Notes: generated from the sequence alone by a model not told the origin. A stretch of DNA of 64,000 nt from Streptomyces sp. NBC_00443 (GCF_036014175.1 NZ_CP107917.1:496001-560000), one strand, 5' to 3'; counted from the first letter of the stretch, positions 34,816 through 44,152 are shown. Numbers and translations: made by a program.

Positions 34816-35760
34816 ATGCCGGATCAGCCTGCTGCGCCGCCCCGCCGTGCCGTCCTCACCGCCGGGTCCACCCTTCTCGCGGGCTTCGGGATGGGCATGA
34901 GTCTGCCGCCCGGCGCCGCCGCGGCCGGAACCGGCCACCCGCGTCGGACTCCCGCCCGCGGCGAACTCGCCGTCTACCGACCGGTGTCGGTCTCCTCCAC
35001 CGACTACGCCCCCACGCCGGCCGAGTTCGCGGTGGACGGCCTCGACGGCACGAGGGTGCGCGGGACGGGCTGGCGTGCAGCAGGCGGTGACCCGCAGTGG
35101 ATCTGCCTCGACCTCCAGGCGCTGTGCGAGATGGAGTCGCTGCGGCTCACCTTCGAGGCGACCGTGGACGATCCGCCGTACGTCGACGCGCCCGGGGGCA
35201 ACCCGCGGGACAACACCACCGGGCAGGAGATCCTGTCCAGTTGCGCGGTCGGTTTTGTGATCGAGACCTCGCGCGACCGGCAGACGTGGACGTCCGTGTA
35301 CCGCACCGATTCCGGCCGGGGCGGCGTCGTGGAGATCGCACTGCCCCGGCCCGTCAGCGCGCGGTGGGTGCGCATGACCGTCCACAAGCGCTCCAACGCC
35401 AACCCCCTGGGCCTCAACGGCCTCCAGGTGTACGGGTCGGGCGGACCAGGGTGTCGGTGGAGATCACCGACACGGACCGCTCGGGCGACCGCCACGGCCT
35501 CACCGCCCGCGTACGCAACCGCGGCGCGACGGTCGCCGCGATGACACGCATCTCGCTGCTCGACGCCGATTCCGGTCACCGGGTCCTGCCCACGCTGTAC
35601 GGCGACAACTACCTCAGGCTGCTCCCCGGCGAGTCCCGCACCGTCACGCTGTCCTGGCCGGCCGCTTCCCTCGCCTCCGGCAGGCCGGCCGTACGGCTGG
35701 AGGGCTACAACGTGCCGACGACGACCGTGGCCGGCCGCGCACGTGAGGCGGGAACCTCAT
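34816..35760 (+). pseudogene. Decayed GH2-type glycosidase: N-terminal discoidin domain joined to C-terminal domain
   Basis: The first part (ATG 34816, Tat-like PPRRAVLTAG signal) encodes a discoidin/F5-8C-like domain up to about 35440 (GLNGLQVYGSGG). The frame then changes. The new frame gives VSVEITDTDRSGDRHGL and RLLPGESRTVTLSW with RPAVRLEGYNVPT, which is the C-terminal Ig-like domain of GH2 exo-glycosidases. The catalytic GH2 core, normally about 500 residues, is missing, so an internal deletion with frameshift is the simplest reading. The relic retains tandem LacI-type operators upstream. The downstream frame stays open into the aldo-keto reductase, but that gene has its own start. Confidence 0.72.
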
Positions 35761-35885
35761 TCAGAAACGGCATCGCTGAATCCGATGAAAAGGATGCGTT
35801 GGACGTCAGAATCAGGCAGGAGCACAGTGAGCACGTCTTCACCTGGACCGAACCACCCCGACTGCACCCCTGCGGAGAACACTCG

Positions 35886-36929
35886 ATGAACCACGTCGCG
35901 GATCCCGAGCGCTACAACGGCACCATGCGATACCGGCGCACCGGACGCTCAGGACTCGACCTCCCCGTGCTGTCCCTGGGGTACTGGCACAACTTCGGTG
36001 ACGACCGGCCCTTCGAGGCCCAGCGCGAGATCGCCCTGCGCGCCTTCGACCTCGGCATCACCCACCACGACCTCGCGAACAACTACGGTCCGCCCTACGG
36101 CGCCGCGGAGATCAACTTCGGCCGGCTGATGAAGCAGGACCTCGCGCCCTACCGGGACGAGCTGGTGGTCTCCACCAAGGCCGGCTGGGACATGTGGCCC
36201 GGTCCGTACGGCCAGGGCGGCGGCTCGCGCAAGTACGTGCTCGCCTCGCTCGACCAGTCCCTGCGGCGGACGGGGCTGGAGTACGTCGACATCTTCTACT
36301 CCCACCGGCTCGACGCGAGCACGCCGCTGGAGGAGACGATGGGGGCGCTCGACACGGCCGTCCGCCAGGGCAAGGCCCTGTACGTCGGCATCTCCTCCTA
36401 CGACGCCGAGCGCTCCCGGCAGGCGGCCGCCATCCTCCGGGAGCTGGGCACACCGCTGCTCATCCACCAGCCGTCGTACAGCATGCTCAACCGCTGGATC
36501 GAGAACGAGGGCCTGCTGGAGGCCGCCGGGCAGGAGGGCTTCGGCGTCATCGGCTTCACCGCGCTCGCCCAGGGGCTGCTGACCGGGCGCTACCTCGACG
36601 GCGTCCCCGCCGACTCGCGCGCCACGCAGGGCAAGTCGTTCGACGAGACGTGGCTGTCGGAGGACATGCTGAGCAGGCTGCGTGCGCTGAACGACATCGC
36701 GGGCCGCCGCGGCCAGAGCCTCGCCCAGATGGCGCTCGCCTGGGCCCTGCGCGACGAACGTGTCACCTCGCTGGTCATCGGCGCATCCCGCACCGAGCAG
36801 CTGGAGCAGAACGTGGCCGCGCTGGAGAACCTCGACTTCAGCGACGAGGAACTTGCCGAGATCGACAAGTACGCCACCGACGGCGGCGTCGACCTGTGGC
36901 AGGACGCGCGGACCGGAAACCTCGGCTGA
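35886..36929 (+). CDS. Aldo-keto reductase (L-glyceraldehyde-3-phosphate reductase / YghZ-like)
   Basis: 347 residues from ATG 35886. Catalytic tetrad positions are visible: Asp and Tyr in HHDLANNYGPPYG, Lys in VVSTKAGWDMWPG, His in IFYSHRLD. The NADPH-binding C-terminal segment is VIGASRTEQLEQNV. The layout GPYGQGGGSRKYVLASLDQSLRR is that of the AKR14/YghZ group, which reduces short-chain aldehydes. It sits next to the galactoside locus but on the other strand. An imperfect operator-like repeat (ATTCAG 35759-35764, CTGAAT 35776-35781) lies upstream. Confidence 0.88.
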   Translation: MNHVADPERYNGTMRYRRTGRSGLDLPVLSLGYWHNFGDDRPFEAQREIALRAFDLGITHHDLANNYGPPYGAAEINFGRLMKQDLAPYRDELVVSTKAGWDMWPGPYGQGGGSRKYVLASLDQSLRRTGLEYVDIFYSHRLDASTPLEETMGALDTAVRQGKALYVGISSYDAERSRQAAAILRELGTPLLIHQPSYSMLNRWIENEGLLEAAGQEGFGVIGFTALAQGLLTGRYLDGVPADSRATQGKSFDETWLSEDMLSRLRALNDIAGRRGQSLAQMALAWALRDERVTSLVIGASRTEQLEQNVAALENLDFSDEELAEIDKYATDGGVDLWQDARTGNLG

Positions 36930-37013
36930 GGTCCGGGCCGCCCGCCCCCACTCGAGCCCGTCGCTGGTATGGACCTGATGTGTCGTCAGGGCTAGGCTCT
37001 GCCCGACCCCGAA

Positions 37014-37027
37014 TGAGAGCGCTCTCA
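37014..37027. promoter_or_regulatory. Perfect 14-bp LacI/CebR-type palindrome
   Basis: TGAGAGCGCTCTCA, 51 bases before the protease start. It differs from the published CebR operator TGGGAGCGCTCCCA by one symmetric change. A LacI-family sugar repressor site in front of a protease gene is unexpected. Confidence 0.6.
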
Positions 37028-37077
37028 GATTGCGGTTGTTCCACCCCACGTTGTTGGAACGACGAAGGGCAACTCCC

Positions 37078-38237
37078 TTGAGACGCATCAGACTCAAGTA
37101 CGCCGGCCTCGCCGCGCTCCTGGTCCTCGGCAGCTGGACCGCGGGCGGAACCGCACAGGCCACGGCGGACGACTCCCCCACCGTGGCGGACACGGAACCG
37201 GCCTCCCCGGACTGCTGCAGGCGATGCAGCGCGACCTCGGCCTGTCGAAGGAACAGGCCGAGGCGCGGCTGGCCGCGGAACGCACCGCCATGGACGTCGC
37301 ACCGAAGGCACGCAAGGCCGCCGGGTCCGCCTACGGCGGCTCGTGGTTCGACACGAAGAGCGAGCGGCTCACGGTGGCCGTCGCGTCGGACGCCGCGCCC
37401 GCGACCGTACGGGAGGTCCGCGCCACCGGTGTGACGGTGCGCACCGTCGCGCACAGTGCGCGCGATCTCGACGCGGCCAAGGCACGCATCGACCGGCTCC
37501 CCGCGCCGTCCGGCGTGAGCAGTTGGCACGTCGATCCGGTGGCCAACACGGTCGTCGTGAACGTCGTCCGCGACAAGCGGTCGGACAACGATGTCCGCGG
37601 CTTCGTCTCCCGCGCCCGCGCGGCCGGACCCGTCACCGTGCAGACGGTCGCGGCGGCCCCGCGGACCTTCGCGGCGGGAACGGTCGGCGGCGACCCGTAC
37701 TACACCGGCAACGTCCGCTGCTCCATAGGCTTCTCGGTGCACGGCGGCTTCGTCACCGCCGGGCACTGCGGTGGGCAGGGAGCAGGTGTCCGGGGCTGGG
37801 ACGGCAGCTACATCGGAACGTTCCAGGGCTCCTCGTTCCCGGACAACGACTACGCCTGGGTGAGCGTCGGCAGCGGCTGGTGGACCGTGCCGGTGGTCCT
37901 CGGCTGGGGCACGGTCCCGGACCAGCTCGTGCGCGGCTCGGCGGAGGCTCCCGTCGGCTCGTCCATATGCCGCTCCGGCTCCACGACGCACTGGCACTGC
38001 GGCGCCGTGCTGGCCAAGAACGAGACCGTCAACTACAGCCAGGGCGCGGTGCACCAGATGACGAAGACCAGCGTCTGCGCCGAGGGCGGCGACTCCGGAG
38101 GGTCCTTCATCAGCGGTGACCAGGCCCAAGGGGTCACCTCGGGCGGCTGGGGCAACTGTTCGGGCGGCGGGGAGACCTGGTTCCAGCCGGTGAACGAGAT
38201 ACTCGGCCGGTACGGGCTGACCCTGCACACTGCCTGA
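37078..38237 (+). pseudogene. Secreted S1 serine protease (streptogrisin/alpha-lytic type) with a one-base frameshift
   Basis: Start TTG 37078 (GAAGGG ribosome site) encodes a signal peptide (RRIRLKYAGLAALLVLGS). The frame breaks at about 37200-37208, where one extra C would restore LPGLLQAMQRDLGLS and the rest. The second frame carries a pro-domain, then the chymotrypsin-like protease: His in GFVTAGHCGG, Asp in FPDNDYAWV, Ser in CAEGGDSGGSF. All catalytic residues and paired Cys are intact, which suggests either very recent inactivation or an assembly error. The family is made as a secreted zymogen matured by self-cleavage. Confidence 0.85.
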
Positions 38238-38296
38238 TGCAACGGACCCGATGCACCGGACCTGATTCACCCACCCTGATGCACCGGACCTGATTC
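38236..38296. repeat. Short direct repeats after the protease gene
   Basis: GATGCACCGGACCTGATTC occurs at 38250-38268 and again at 38278-38296, 28 bases apart, with a shorter variant GATGCAACGGACC at 38236-38248. They begin at the protease stop codon. Their role is unknown; replication slippage is likely. Confidence 0.75.
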
Positions 38297-38364
38297 GTGG
38301 CGCCACACCTGTGAAGCACGAGCCGCCGCGCGACTGGCGGCGGCCGTGCGGCAGGATGAGGACC

Positions 38365-38694
38365 ATGAGCGTAGTCAAGATCAACGTACTGACCGTGCCC
38401 GCCGAGCAGCGCGAGACGCTGGAGAAGCGCTTCGCCTCCCGTGCCCACGCCGTGGAGAACTCGGACGGGTTCGAGTGGTTCGAACTCCTGCGGCCGGTCG
38501 AGGGCACCGACACGTACCTCGTGTACACGCGCTGGCGCGACGAGGAGTCCTTCCAGGCCTGGATGGAGGGCCCCATGAAGTCGGCCCACCAGGGCGGCGG
38601 CCAGGAAGGCGCCGAGCGCCCGAAGCCGGCGGCCAGCGGGTCCACGCTGTGGTCCTTCGAGGTCGTGCAGCAGGCGGGCCCGAAGGGCGAGTAA
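38365..38694 (+). CDS. mhuD: MhuD/IsdG-type haem-degrading monooxygenase
   Basis: 109 residues, ABM fold. It follows Mycobacterium tuberculosis MhuD almost residue for residue as recalled: MSVVKINVLTVPA, LEKRFASRAHAVENSDGF, and a W-x8-W-x8-H spacing that places Asn7, Trp66 and His75 at the same numbers as the MhuD catalytic Asn, distortion Trp and axial haem His. The enzyme opens haem to release iron, giving mycobilins in the mycobacterial case. An AGGATGAGG ribosome site precedes ATG 38365. No haem transporter is adjacent. Confidence 0.88.
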   Translation: MSVVKINVLTVPAEQRETLEKRFASRAHAVENSDGFEWFELLRPVEGTDTYLVYTRWRDEESFQAWMEGPMKSAHQGGGQEGAERPKPAASGSTLWSFEVVQQAGPKGE

Positions 38695-38743
38695 CGACAA
38701 GCGGGCGGCGGTAAGCGGCGGGGGCCAGGGCAATGCCCCCGCC

Positions 38744-39066
38744 GTGTTCGCCTCCGGTCTCGCGCGGGATGCCAGAATGCGCCCATCGTGTCCTCGCACG
38801 GCCTCCCCCGCTTCCTCTGACGGCCGCCTGCGGGCCCAGTTGGTCGACCTGCTCGACGGCACCGACCCGTGGGACGACCTTGAGCGGGACCACCTGCGCC
38901 TGGCCGGTGAGTGGCTCTCCAGTGGCGCGCCCGTCCACAGGGCGCGTAAGCCCGACGTCCCGAGACTCACCTCATGAGCTACTTCGTCGTGCTGGACGCC
39001 GAGCGCGGCGAACTGCTGCTGGTCGCGCACCGCAAAGCCGGCCTGTGGCTGCCCCCGGGCGGTTAG
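38744..39066 (+). pseudogene. Nudix hydrolase, N-terminal half (interrupted gene)
   Basis: Two frames give one protein. The first contains LRAQLVDLLDGTDPWDDLE and WLSSGAPVHRARKPDVPRL. After a one-base slip, ATG 38974 continues MSYFVVLDAERGELLLV and AGLWLPPGG, then a TAG at 39064. WLPPGG is where the Nudix box (GGHxEPGE...RExxEE) should begin, but the rest of the box is absent here. The remaining half, starting VERECREELG, lies 23 kb away at about 62013. The gene has therefore been split by an insertion. Confidence 0.85.
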
Positions 39067-39273
39067 GCCAAGATCCGAGCACCAGCATCCCCCTCAACGC
39101 ACGGGACCGGGGCCAGGCACGTCGCGGCGAGGTGAACTGGCGGTGCGCAAGCCGGCTCGCCACCAACGGCCGCATCCACGTGCTGTTCGCTGCGGAGAAC
39201 CGCTTGGGGCTCAAGCGGCGTCAACGCGTGCTCGACTGGCTCGCCGAGACCGGCCGCAGCCACACAGGCCCCC

Positions 39274-39924
39274 GTGCGTCAGCCGTCCTTCGCTCCGCCC
39301 GCGGAGGAGCGGCTCACCCACCGTGACCGGGTCCTGCGCGAGTGGCTGGACAACCCGGACAACATGATTCCCGTCCACGCGGTAGACGATCAGGTCGCGT
39401 GGGCCGGCGAGCCGAACTGGACGGAACTGGCCCGGCGGGTCTACGGGCGGCCCGGCAACGTCTTCGCACGCGGCAGCAAAGCCAGGGCCGAGCAACGTCG
39501 CCCGTGGGGCTGCGAGGCGGCCCGCAATACGAACCGCACCATCGCGACGGATCACGGCCTCAACCTCCGCATGCTCCGGGCAGCCTGCTACGTCTTCGTG
39601 GCCGCGCTGACCGCCATGCGCGACAGTGAGATCCACTAGCTCGAACGCGGGGCACTCACCCAGTACTACGGTGTCCCCGCGCTCGCCGCCCGGAACGTGA
39701 AGGGCGACGACTCCCGGCCCCGCGGCTACTGGTGGATTATCGAGCCCGTCGCGCGAGCCATCGCAGTTGCCGAACAGCTGACCTGGCACGACACCAGAGT
39801 CTTCACCGCGGTCACCGCAAAAGCTCGGGGCGGCGACGGCGGCTTCGATGCTGCTCGCGACATCCCATCAGGGCCAGCGCCGGATCGCCGCCCTGCGGAC
39901 CTGACGGTCTCGGCCCCGGCCTGA
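39274..39924 (+). pseudogene. Tyrosine-recombinase-like integrase remnant
   Basis: An open frame runs from 39274 (RQPSFAPPAEERLTHRD) through RAACYVFVAALTAMRDSEIH, then meets a TAG at 39637 and continues in the same frame as LERGALTQYYGVPALAARN and PRGYWWIIEPVARAIAV to 39924. This resembles large Streptomyces site-specific integrases, in which AACYVFIAALSxMRDSEI precedes a WWIIEPVA segment. An upstream frame at about 39100-39260 (NGRIHVLFAAENRLGLKRRQ) may be its N-terminal part after another frameshift. Catalytic Arg/His/Tyr positions cannot be confirmed. The gene is not functional as written. Confidence 0.6.
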
Positions 39925-39958
39925 ACTCCCCCATGGGGCAACGGAGTGCCCATCACGG

Positions 39959-41761
39959 TCAAAGCAGGGTGTAGACGCTGTCGCTCACCCGGCTCCGGCG
40001 CGGTGGCCGGGTGCCCTTGAACCACGTCACCCAGGACTGCGGGAGGGCTTCGCGGTCCAGAACGAAGTCGTCGAGCACCAGGCAGTCGATGTCCGACCTC
40101 AGGAAGCAGAGCAGGGCGTCGACGGGGGTGTGGACGATCGGCTCTCCTCGGAGGTTGAACGAGGTGTTCAGGAGCAGCGGGCAGCCCGTTCGGTCGGCGA
40201 ACGTCCGGATGAGGCGGTAGAAGCGCCCGTTCGTTCCCTCGGTGACGGTCTGGACCCGGGCCGACTTGTCCACGTGGGTGATAGCCGGCAGTGACAGCGG
40301 CGACACGACCTCGCAGGTCTCCAGCATGAACGGCGACTCGTGGTCGAGCCGGAAGTGCTCGTGCGCGTGCTCGGCCAGCACGGCGGGGGCGAACGGCCGG
40401 AACGCCTCGCGCATCTTGACCGAGGCGTTGATCCGGTCCCGCGTGTCGTCGCCCCGTGGGTCGGCCAGGATCGACCGTCCGCCGAGGGAACGCGGCCCGA
40501 ACTCCTCCCGGCCGTGGTACCAGCCGATTACCTTGCCGTCGGCCAGTCGCCCCGCGACGGCGTCGAGCAGACCTGCCTCGTCCCCGCGGAAGTCCGCGAA
40601 GGGCTGGTCGGCCTGCGCGCCGAGCAGCCGGGCGATACCGTCGGAGTCCGTGCCGGAGCCGAGGAGCACCGAGGTCAGCCGGTCCTGGCGGGGCCGCTGC
40701 CCGGTCAGGCGCTGGTGGGCCACCGCCGCGCACCCGAGGCTGCCGCCCGCGTCGCCGGCGGCCGGCTGCACGAACACCCTGGCGAAGGGGCCCTCCTCGA
40801 CGATGCGGCGCACGGCGACGACGTTGAGGGCTACGCCTCCGGCCATGCACAGGTTCTCGCTGCCCGACATGCGGTGGGCCTTGTCGACCATGCGCAGCAG
40901 GGTCTCCTCGGTCACCACCTGGATGCTGCGCGCGAGGTCGTGGTGGACCTTCTCGATCTCCGACTCCGGTACCCGCGGCGGCACGCCGATCAGGGACGTG
41001 AAGCGCTCACCGAGCATGCCGTCCGGGCTGGTGAAGTCGAAGTAGTCCAGGTCGAGCCGGAACGACCCGTCCTCGGTGATATGGATCAGCCGGCCGATCT
41101 CGTCCCGGAACCGCGGTTCGCCGTAGGGGGCGAGCCCCATCACCTTGTACTCGCCCTCGTTCACCTCGAAGCCGAGGTAGCCGGTGACCGCGCTGTAGAG
41201 GAGGCCCAGGGAGTGAGGGAACTCGACCTGCTCGCTCAGTTCGAGCGACGCGCCCCGGCCGACCCCCCAGCTGGTGGTGGCCCACTCGCCGACCGCGTCG
41301 ACCGTCAGCACGGCGCTGTCGTCGAAACCGGAGAAGTAGTATGCGCTCGCGGCGTGGGAGAGGTGGTGGTCGACGAACTCGACGCGGCCCTCCCAGCCGA
41401 GCAGGTCCCGGATCTCCCGCAGCGGCCGGTCGGCGTCGAGGCGGTAAAGGGCGCTCGCGCTGCTGTCCGGGAAGGCCGGCAGCCCGGTCCACAGCTGGCG
41501 GTGGAGCTTCTTAGCCGGGTCCTCGTAGTAGGCCACGCAGTCCACGTCGGTGATGCGCAGACCGGCTTGGTCCAGGCAGTCGCGCACAGCGGCGAGCGGC
41601 AGGTCGGGATCCTGCTTGCGCCGGGTGTAGCGCTCCTCGTGGGACGCGGCCACGAGCCTGCCGTCGACCAGCAGCGCCGCCGCCGAGTCGTGGAAGTGGG
41701 CCGAGATCCCGAGGACCACGGGTCCGGCGGGCGCCGGGGTAGGCGTGTTCTTCGCCGTCAT
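39959..41761 (-). CDS. O-carbamoyltransferase (NodU/CmcH/TobZ type)
   Basis: 600 residues from ATG 41761, overlapping the dioxygenase stop. The N-terminal Kae1-like half starts GISAHFHDSAAALLVDG with the metal/adenylate-binding His, ASHEERYTRRK, and DHHLSHAASAYYFSG. The C-terminal YrdC-like half includes EEFGPRSLGGRSILADPR. Enzymes of this family make carbamoyl-adenylate from carbamoyl phosphate and ATP and transfer the carbamoyl group to a hydroxyl. As the last gene of the minus arm, it probably decorates a Ser or enzymatically introduced hydroxyl in the peptide. Full family length; no defect seen. Confidence 0.9.
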   Translation of the reverse strand: MTAKNTPTPAPAGPVVLGISAHFHDSAAALLVDGRLVAASHEERYTRRKQDPDLPLAAVRDCLDQAGLRITDVDCVAYYEDPAKKLHRQLWTGLPAFPDSSASALYRLDADRPLREIRDLLGWEGRVEFVDHHLSHAASAYYFSGFDDSAVLTVDAVGEWATTSWGVGRGASLELSEQVEFPHSLGLLYSAVTGYLGFEVNEGEYKVMGLAPYGEPRFRDEIGRLIHITEDGSFRLDLDYFDFTSPDGMLGERFTSLIGVPPRVPESEIEKVHHDLARSIQVVTEETLLRMVDKAHRMSGSENLCMAGGVALNVVAVRRIVEEGPFARVFVQPAAGDAGGSLGCAAVAHQRLTGQRPRQDRLTSVLLGSGTDSDGIARLLGAQADQPFADFRGDEAGLLDAVAGRLADGKVIGWYHGREEFGPRSLGGRSILADPRGDDTRDRINASVKMREAFRPFAPAVLAEHAHEHFRLDHESPFMLETCEVVSPLSLPAITHVDKSARVQTVTEGTNGRFYRLIRTFADRTGCPLLLNTSFNLRGEPIVHTPVDALLCFLRSDIDCLVLDDFVLDREALPQSWVTWFKGTRPPRRSRVSDSVYTLL

Positions 41762-42711
41762 CGCGGCTCTCCCTGTCCAGCGGTGTGCGGCTCCGCCATC
41801 GCGACCGCGATCTTCCGGTCGCCGGTGAAGGGCTCCCGGCCGTGGCCGGACAGCATGTTGTCCACCACGAGGATGTCGTTCTGCTGCCAGTCGAAGCGGA
41901 CCCGGCACTCCGCGTAGCAGCTGCGCAGGTGGTCCATCACGTCGTCGGGGATGCGTCCGCCGTCGCCGTAGTACGTGTTCGTGGGGAGGCCGTCCTCGCC
42001 GAACAGGGCGAGCAGGCCCTCCTGGACGTCCTCCGGGAGCGTGGTCACGTGGAAGAAGGTGATGTGGTTGAACCACACCTCCTCGCCGGTGCGCGAGTGG
42101 CGGTGCAGCGCGTCCCGCACCACGCGGGTGCGCAGCCCGTCCTCGCCGGTCCACTCGGGGATCAGCCCGTGCTCCTTGCAGTAGGCCTCCACCTCGGCCC
42201 GGCTGTCGGTTCCGAACACCTCGGGCCACGGGACGCCGAAGTGCGGGTGGTAGTTGCGCACCAGACTCCAGCGCCGGCGCGCGAACTCCTCCCGTACGGC
42301 AGGGTCGATCGCCGCGTACAGCCGCCGGGTGTCGGCCAGCGGTGTCGCTCCCAGCGTCTGCGGCGCCCGCAGGCAGTAGAAGTACAGCGTCATCGGCCAG
42401 GTGTCCTGGTAGGAGCACTCGTTGTGGAGGAAGATCTCCTCCTCGGCCGGGTGGTCGGTGGACGTGTACACATTGCCCTGGATCGAGGTGCGCGGTGAGG
42501 ACGCCTCGGTGTAGGTGAGCGTCTCCCCGGACAGCGCGTTGACGGTCGACTGCAGTCCGTCGACGCCGTCGATGTCGAAGCCCCGGAAGAGGAGCGCTCC
42601 ATGGGTGTCGAGCGCCGAGCGGAGCTCGTCACGATCGTGCTCGATGAGCTCTACGAGGTCGGTGGTGGAACCTGCTTCCACCACCAGCGGCAGCACTGCC
42701 GGCTCGGACAT
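41758..42711 (-). CDS. Fe(II)/2-oxoglutarate dioxygenase (SyrP/TauD type)
   Basis: 317 residues from ATG 42711 (AGGAGA ribosome site). Typical SyrP-like sequence: GALLFRGFDIDG near residue 45, FLHNECSYQ carrying the first His and acidic ligand (HxE rather than HxD), and distal His in VVDNMLSGHGREPF followed by the 2-oxoglutarate-binding Arg region. SyrP homologues beta-hydroxylate an amino acid, often while tethered to an NRPS carrier. It is placed between the aminomutase and carbamoyltransferase genes, so a hydroxyl made here could be the carbamoyl acceptor. Confidence 0.87.
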   Translation of the reverse strand: MSEPAVLPLVVEAGSTTDLVELIEHDRDELRSALDTHGALLFRGFDIDGVDGLQSTVNALSGETLTYTEASSPRTSIQGNVYTSTDHPAEEEIFLHNECSYQDTWPMTLYFYCLRAPQTLGATPLADTRRLYAAIDPAVREEFARRRWSLVRNYHPHFGVPWPEVFGTDSRAEVEAYCKEHGLIPEWTGEDGLRTRVVRDALHRHSRTGEEVWFNHITFFHVTTLPEDVQEGLLALFGEDGLPTNTYYGDGGRIPDDVMDHLRSCYAECRVRFDWQQNDILVVDNMLSGHGREPFTGDRKIAVAMAEPHTAGQGEPR

Positions 42712-42752
42712 GCGGTCTCCTGACGTAACGGTGTTGCGGGCGGGCGGAGGGG

Positions 42753-44152
42753 TCAGACGGGCCGGTGCGGGACGTCCGGGGCGGGCGCCGTCACCCCGGT
42801 GGGCCCCAGGGCCTGTCCGACGACCCGATCCTCCGGACGGGCCCCGGCCGTCTGGTCCAGGAAGGGCGCGTCCGACGGCGACAGTGGCCGCAGGTCCGTC
42901 ACCCAGGTCGCCTGCGGGTCGATCCGTGCGAAGAACGGCCGCCCGACCACCTCTGGGTCCCTGGCCTGCAGATAGCGCAGTGCGAGCGCGGACTGTCCCG
43001 CGACCTCCGTCACCCCGTCGACGACCACCTTGCCGCGGGTGGCGGACATGGACGGGCCGCGCACCGTGCGGGCAAGACCGGTCACGGACGACAGCGCCTC
43101 CCGGTAGATCTGCCAGGCGCGGACGAGCGGAACCTCGAAGTACTGGCGCGGGCCTGTGTCCCGCTCCACGAACATGTAGTAGGGCACGGCGTCGAGGGCG
43201 ACGGCGCGCGTCCACATCTCCCGCCAGACGCCGGCGTCGTCGTTGATCGACCTGACCAGGGGCGCCTGGGTGCGGATCACGGCGCCCGTCGACCGGATCC
43301 GCTCGACCGCGCGCCGCACGGGCTCCGGTTGGAGCTCGCGGGGATGCGTCACATGGGCCATCACCGCGAGGTGCCGACCGCAGTCGCGGACCTCCTCGAA
43401 CAGGCGCAGGAGGTCGTCGGCGTCCTCGTCGTCGGTGAACCGGTGCGGCCAGTAGGTCAGGGCCTTGGTGCCGATCCGGATGTTCCTGATGTGCTCCATC
43501 CCCGGGGCGAGGAAGGGCTCCAGCGCGCGCCGCAGGTTGTCGGTGCGCATGATCAGCGGATCGCCGCCGGTCACCAGGATGTCGGTGATCTCCGTGTGGT
43601 GCCGCAGGTAGGCGGCGAGCGCGTCGGCGTCGTCCTTCTCCGCGGCCATCTTCAGCTCGGGTACCCCGACGAACTGTGCCCAGCGGAAGCAGTAGGTGCA
43701 GTACGCGTGGCAGGTCTGGCCCTGACGCGGGAAATAGAGCAGCGTCTCCTCGTACTTGTGCTGTACGCCCGAGAGCCGCTGCCCCTGCCAGGCGGGGACA
43801 TTCTGGTCCGTCTGGCCCGCCGGGTGCGCGTTCAGCCCCGCGCGGATCTCCCGCACGGCGGACGCGAGACGGGCGGGGCCCGCCTCTTCGCGCAGCAGGT
43901 CCGTCACGGTCTTCAGCTCGTCCGCGGCCAGCATGTCGGGCTGCGGAAAGACCAGCCGGAAGACGGGGTCGTCGTGCACATCGTCCCAGTCGATGAGCTC
44001 ATCGACCACATACTGGTTGGCCCGGAACGGCAGGACCGCGGCCACGGCCCGTATCTGGAGCTCGTCTCGGAGTCCGCCCCGCACCGGTCCAGCAGCGCGT
44101 CCAGATCGCGTGCCGAGTACGCCCGGAAGCGGGGCGCCGTCACCTCGCTCAT
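42753..44152 (-). CDS. KamA-family radical SAM amino-acid 2,3-aminomutase (apparent frameshift near N-terminus)
   Basis: The start ATG 44152 (overlapping the NRPS stop) encodes MSEVTAPRFRAYSARDLDAL, then the frame breaks at the C-run 44077-44080. One added base joins it to GLRDELQIRAVAAVLPFRAN and the remaining 440 residues. The radical SAM cluster is CHAYCTYC, preceded by ETLLYFPRQGQT. ILVTGGDPL and the C-terminal GKVVVDG, a candidate PLP-lysine loop, are in place. Aminomutases of this family turn alpha- into beta-amino acids. The position equivalent to the lysine-binding Asp330 of lysine 2,3-aminomutase appears to be Arg (MFVERDTG), so a substrate other than lysine is likely. Confidence 0.8.

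Noticed and set aside
35440..36929. A fusion of the GH2 C-terminal domain to the aldo-keto reductase
   Set aside because: The frame is open between them, but the joining 40 residues look non-coding and the reductase has its own ATG with a ribosome-site-like GCGGAG at the expected family start.
37030..37434. An independent short gene ahead of the protease
   Set aside because: Its N-terminus is simply the protease signal peptide; after about 37205 it becomes an out-of-frame shadow.
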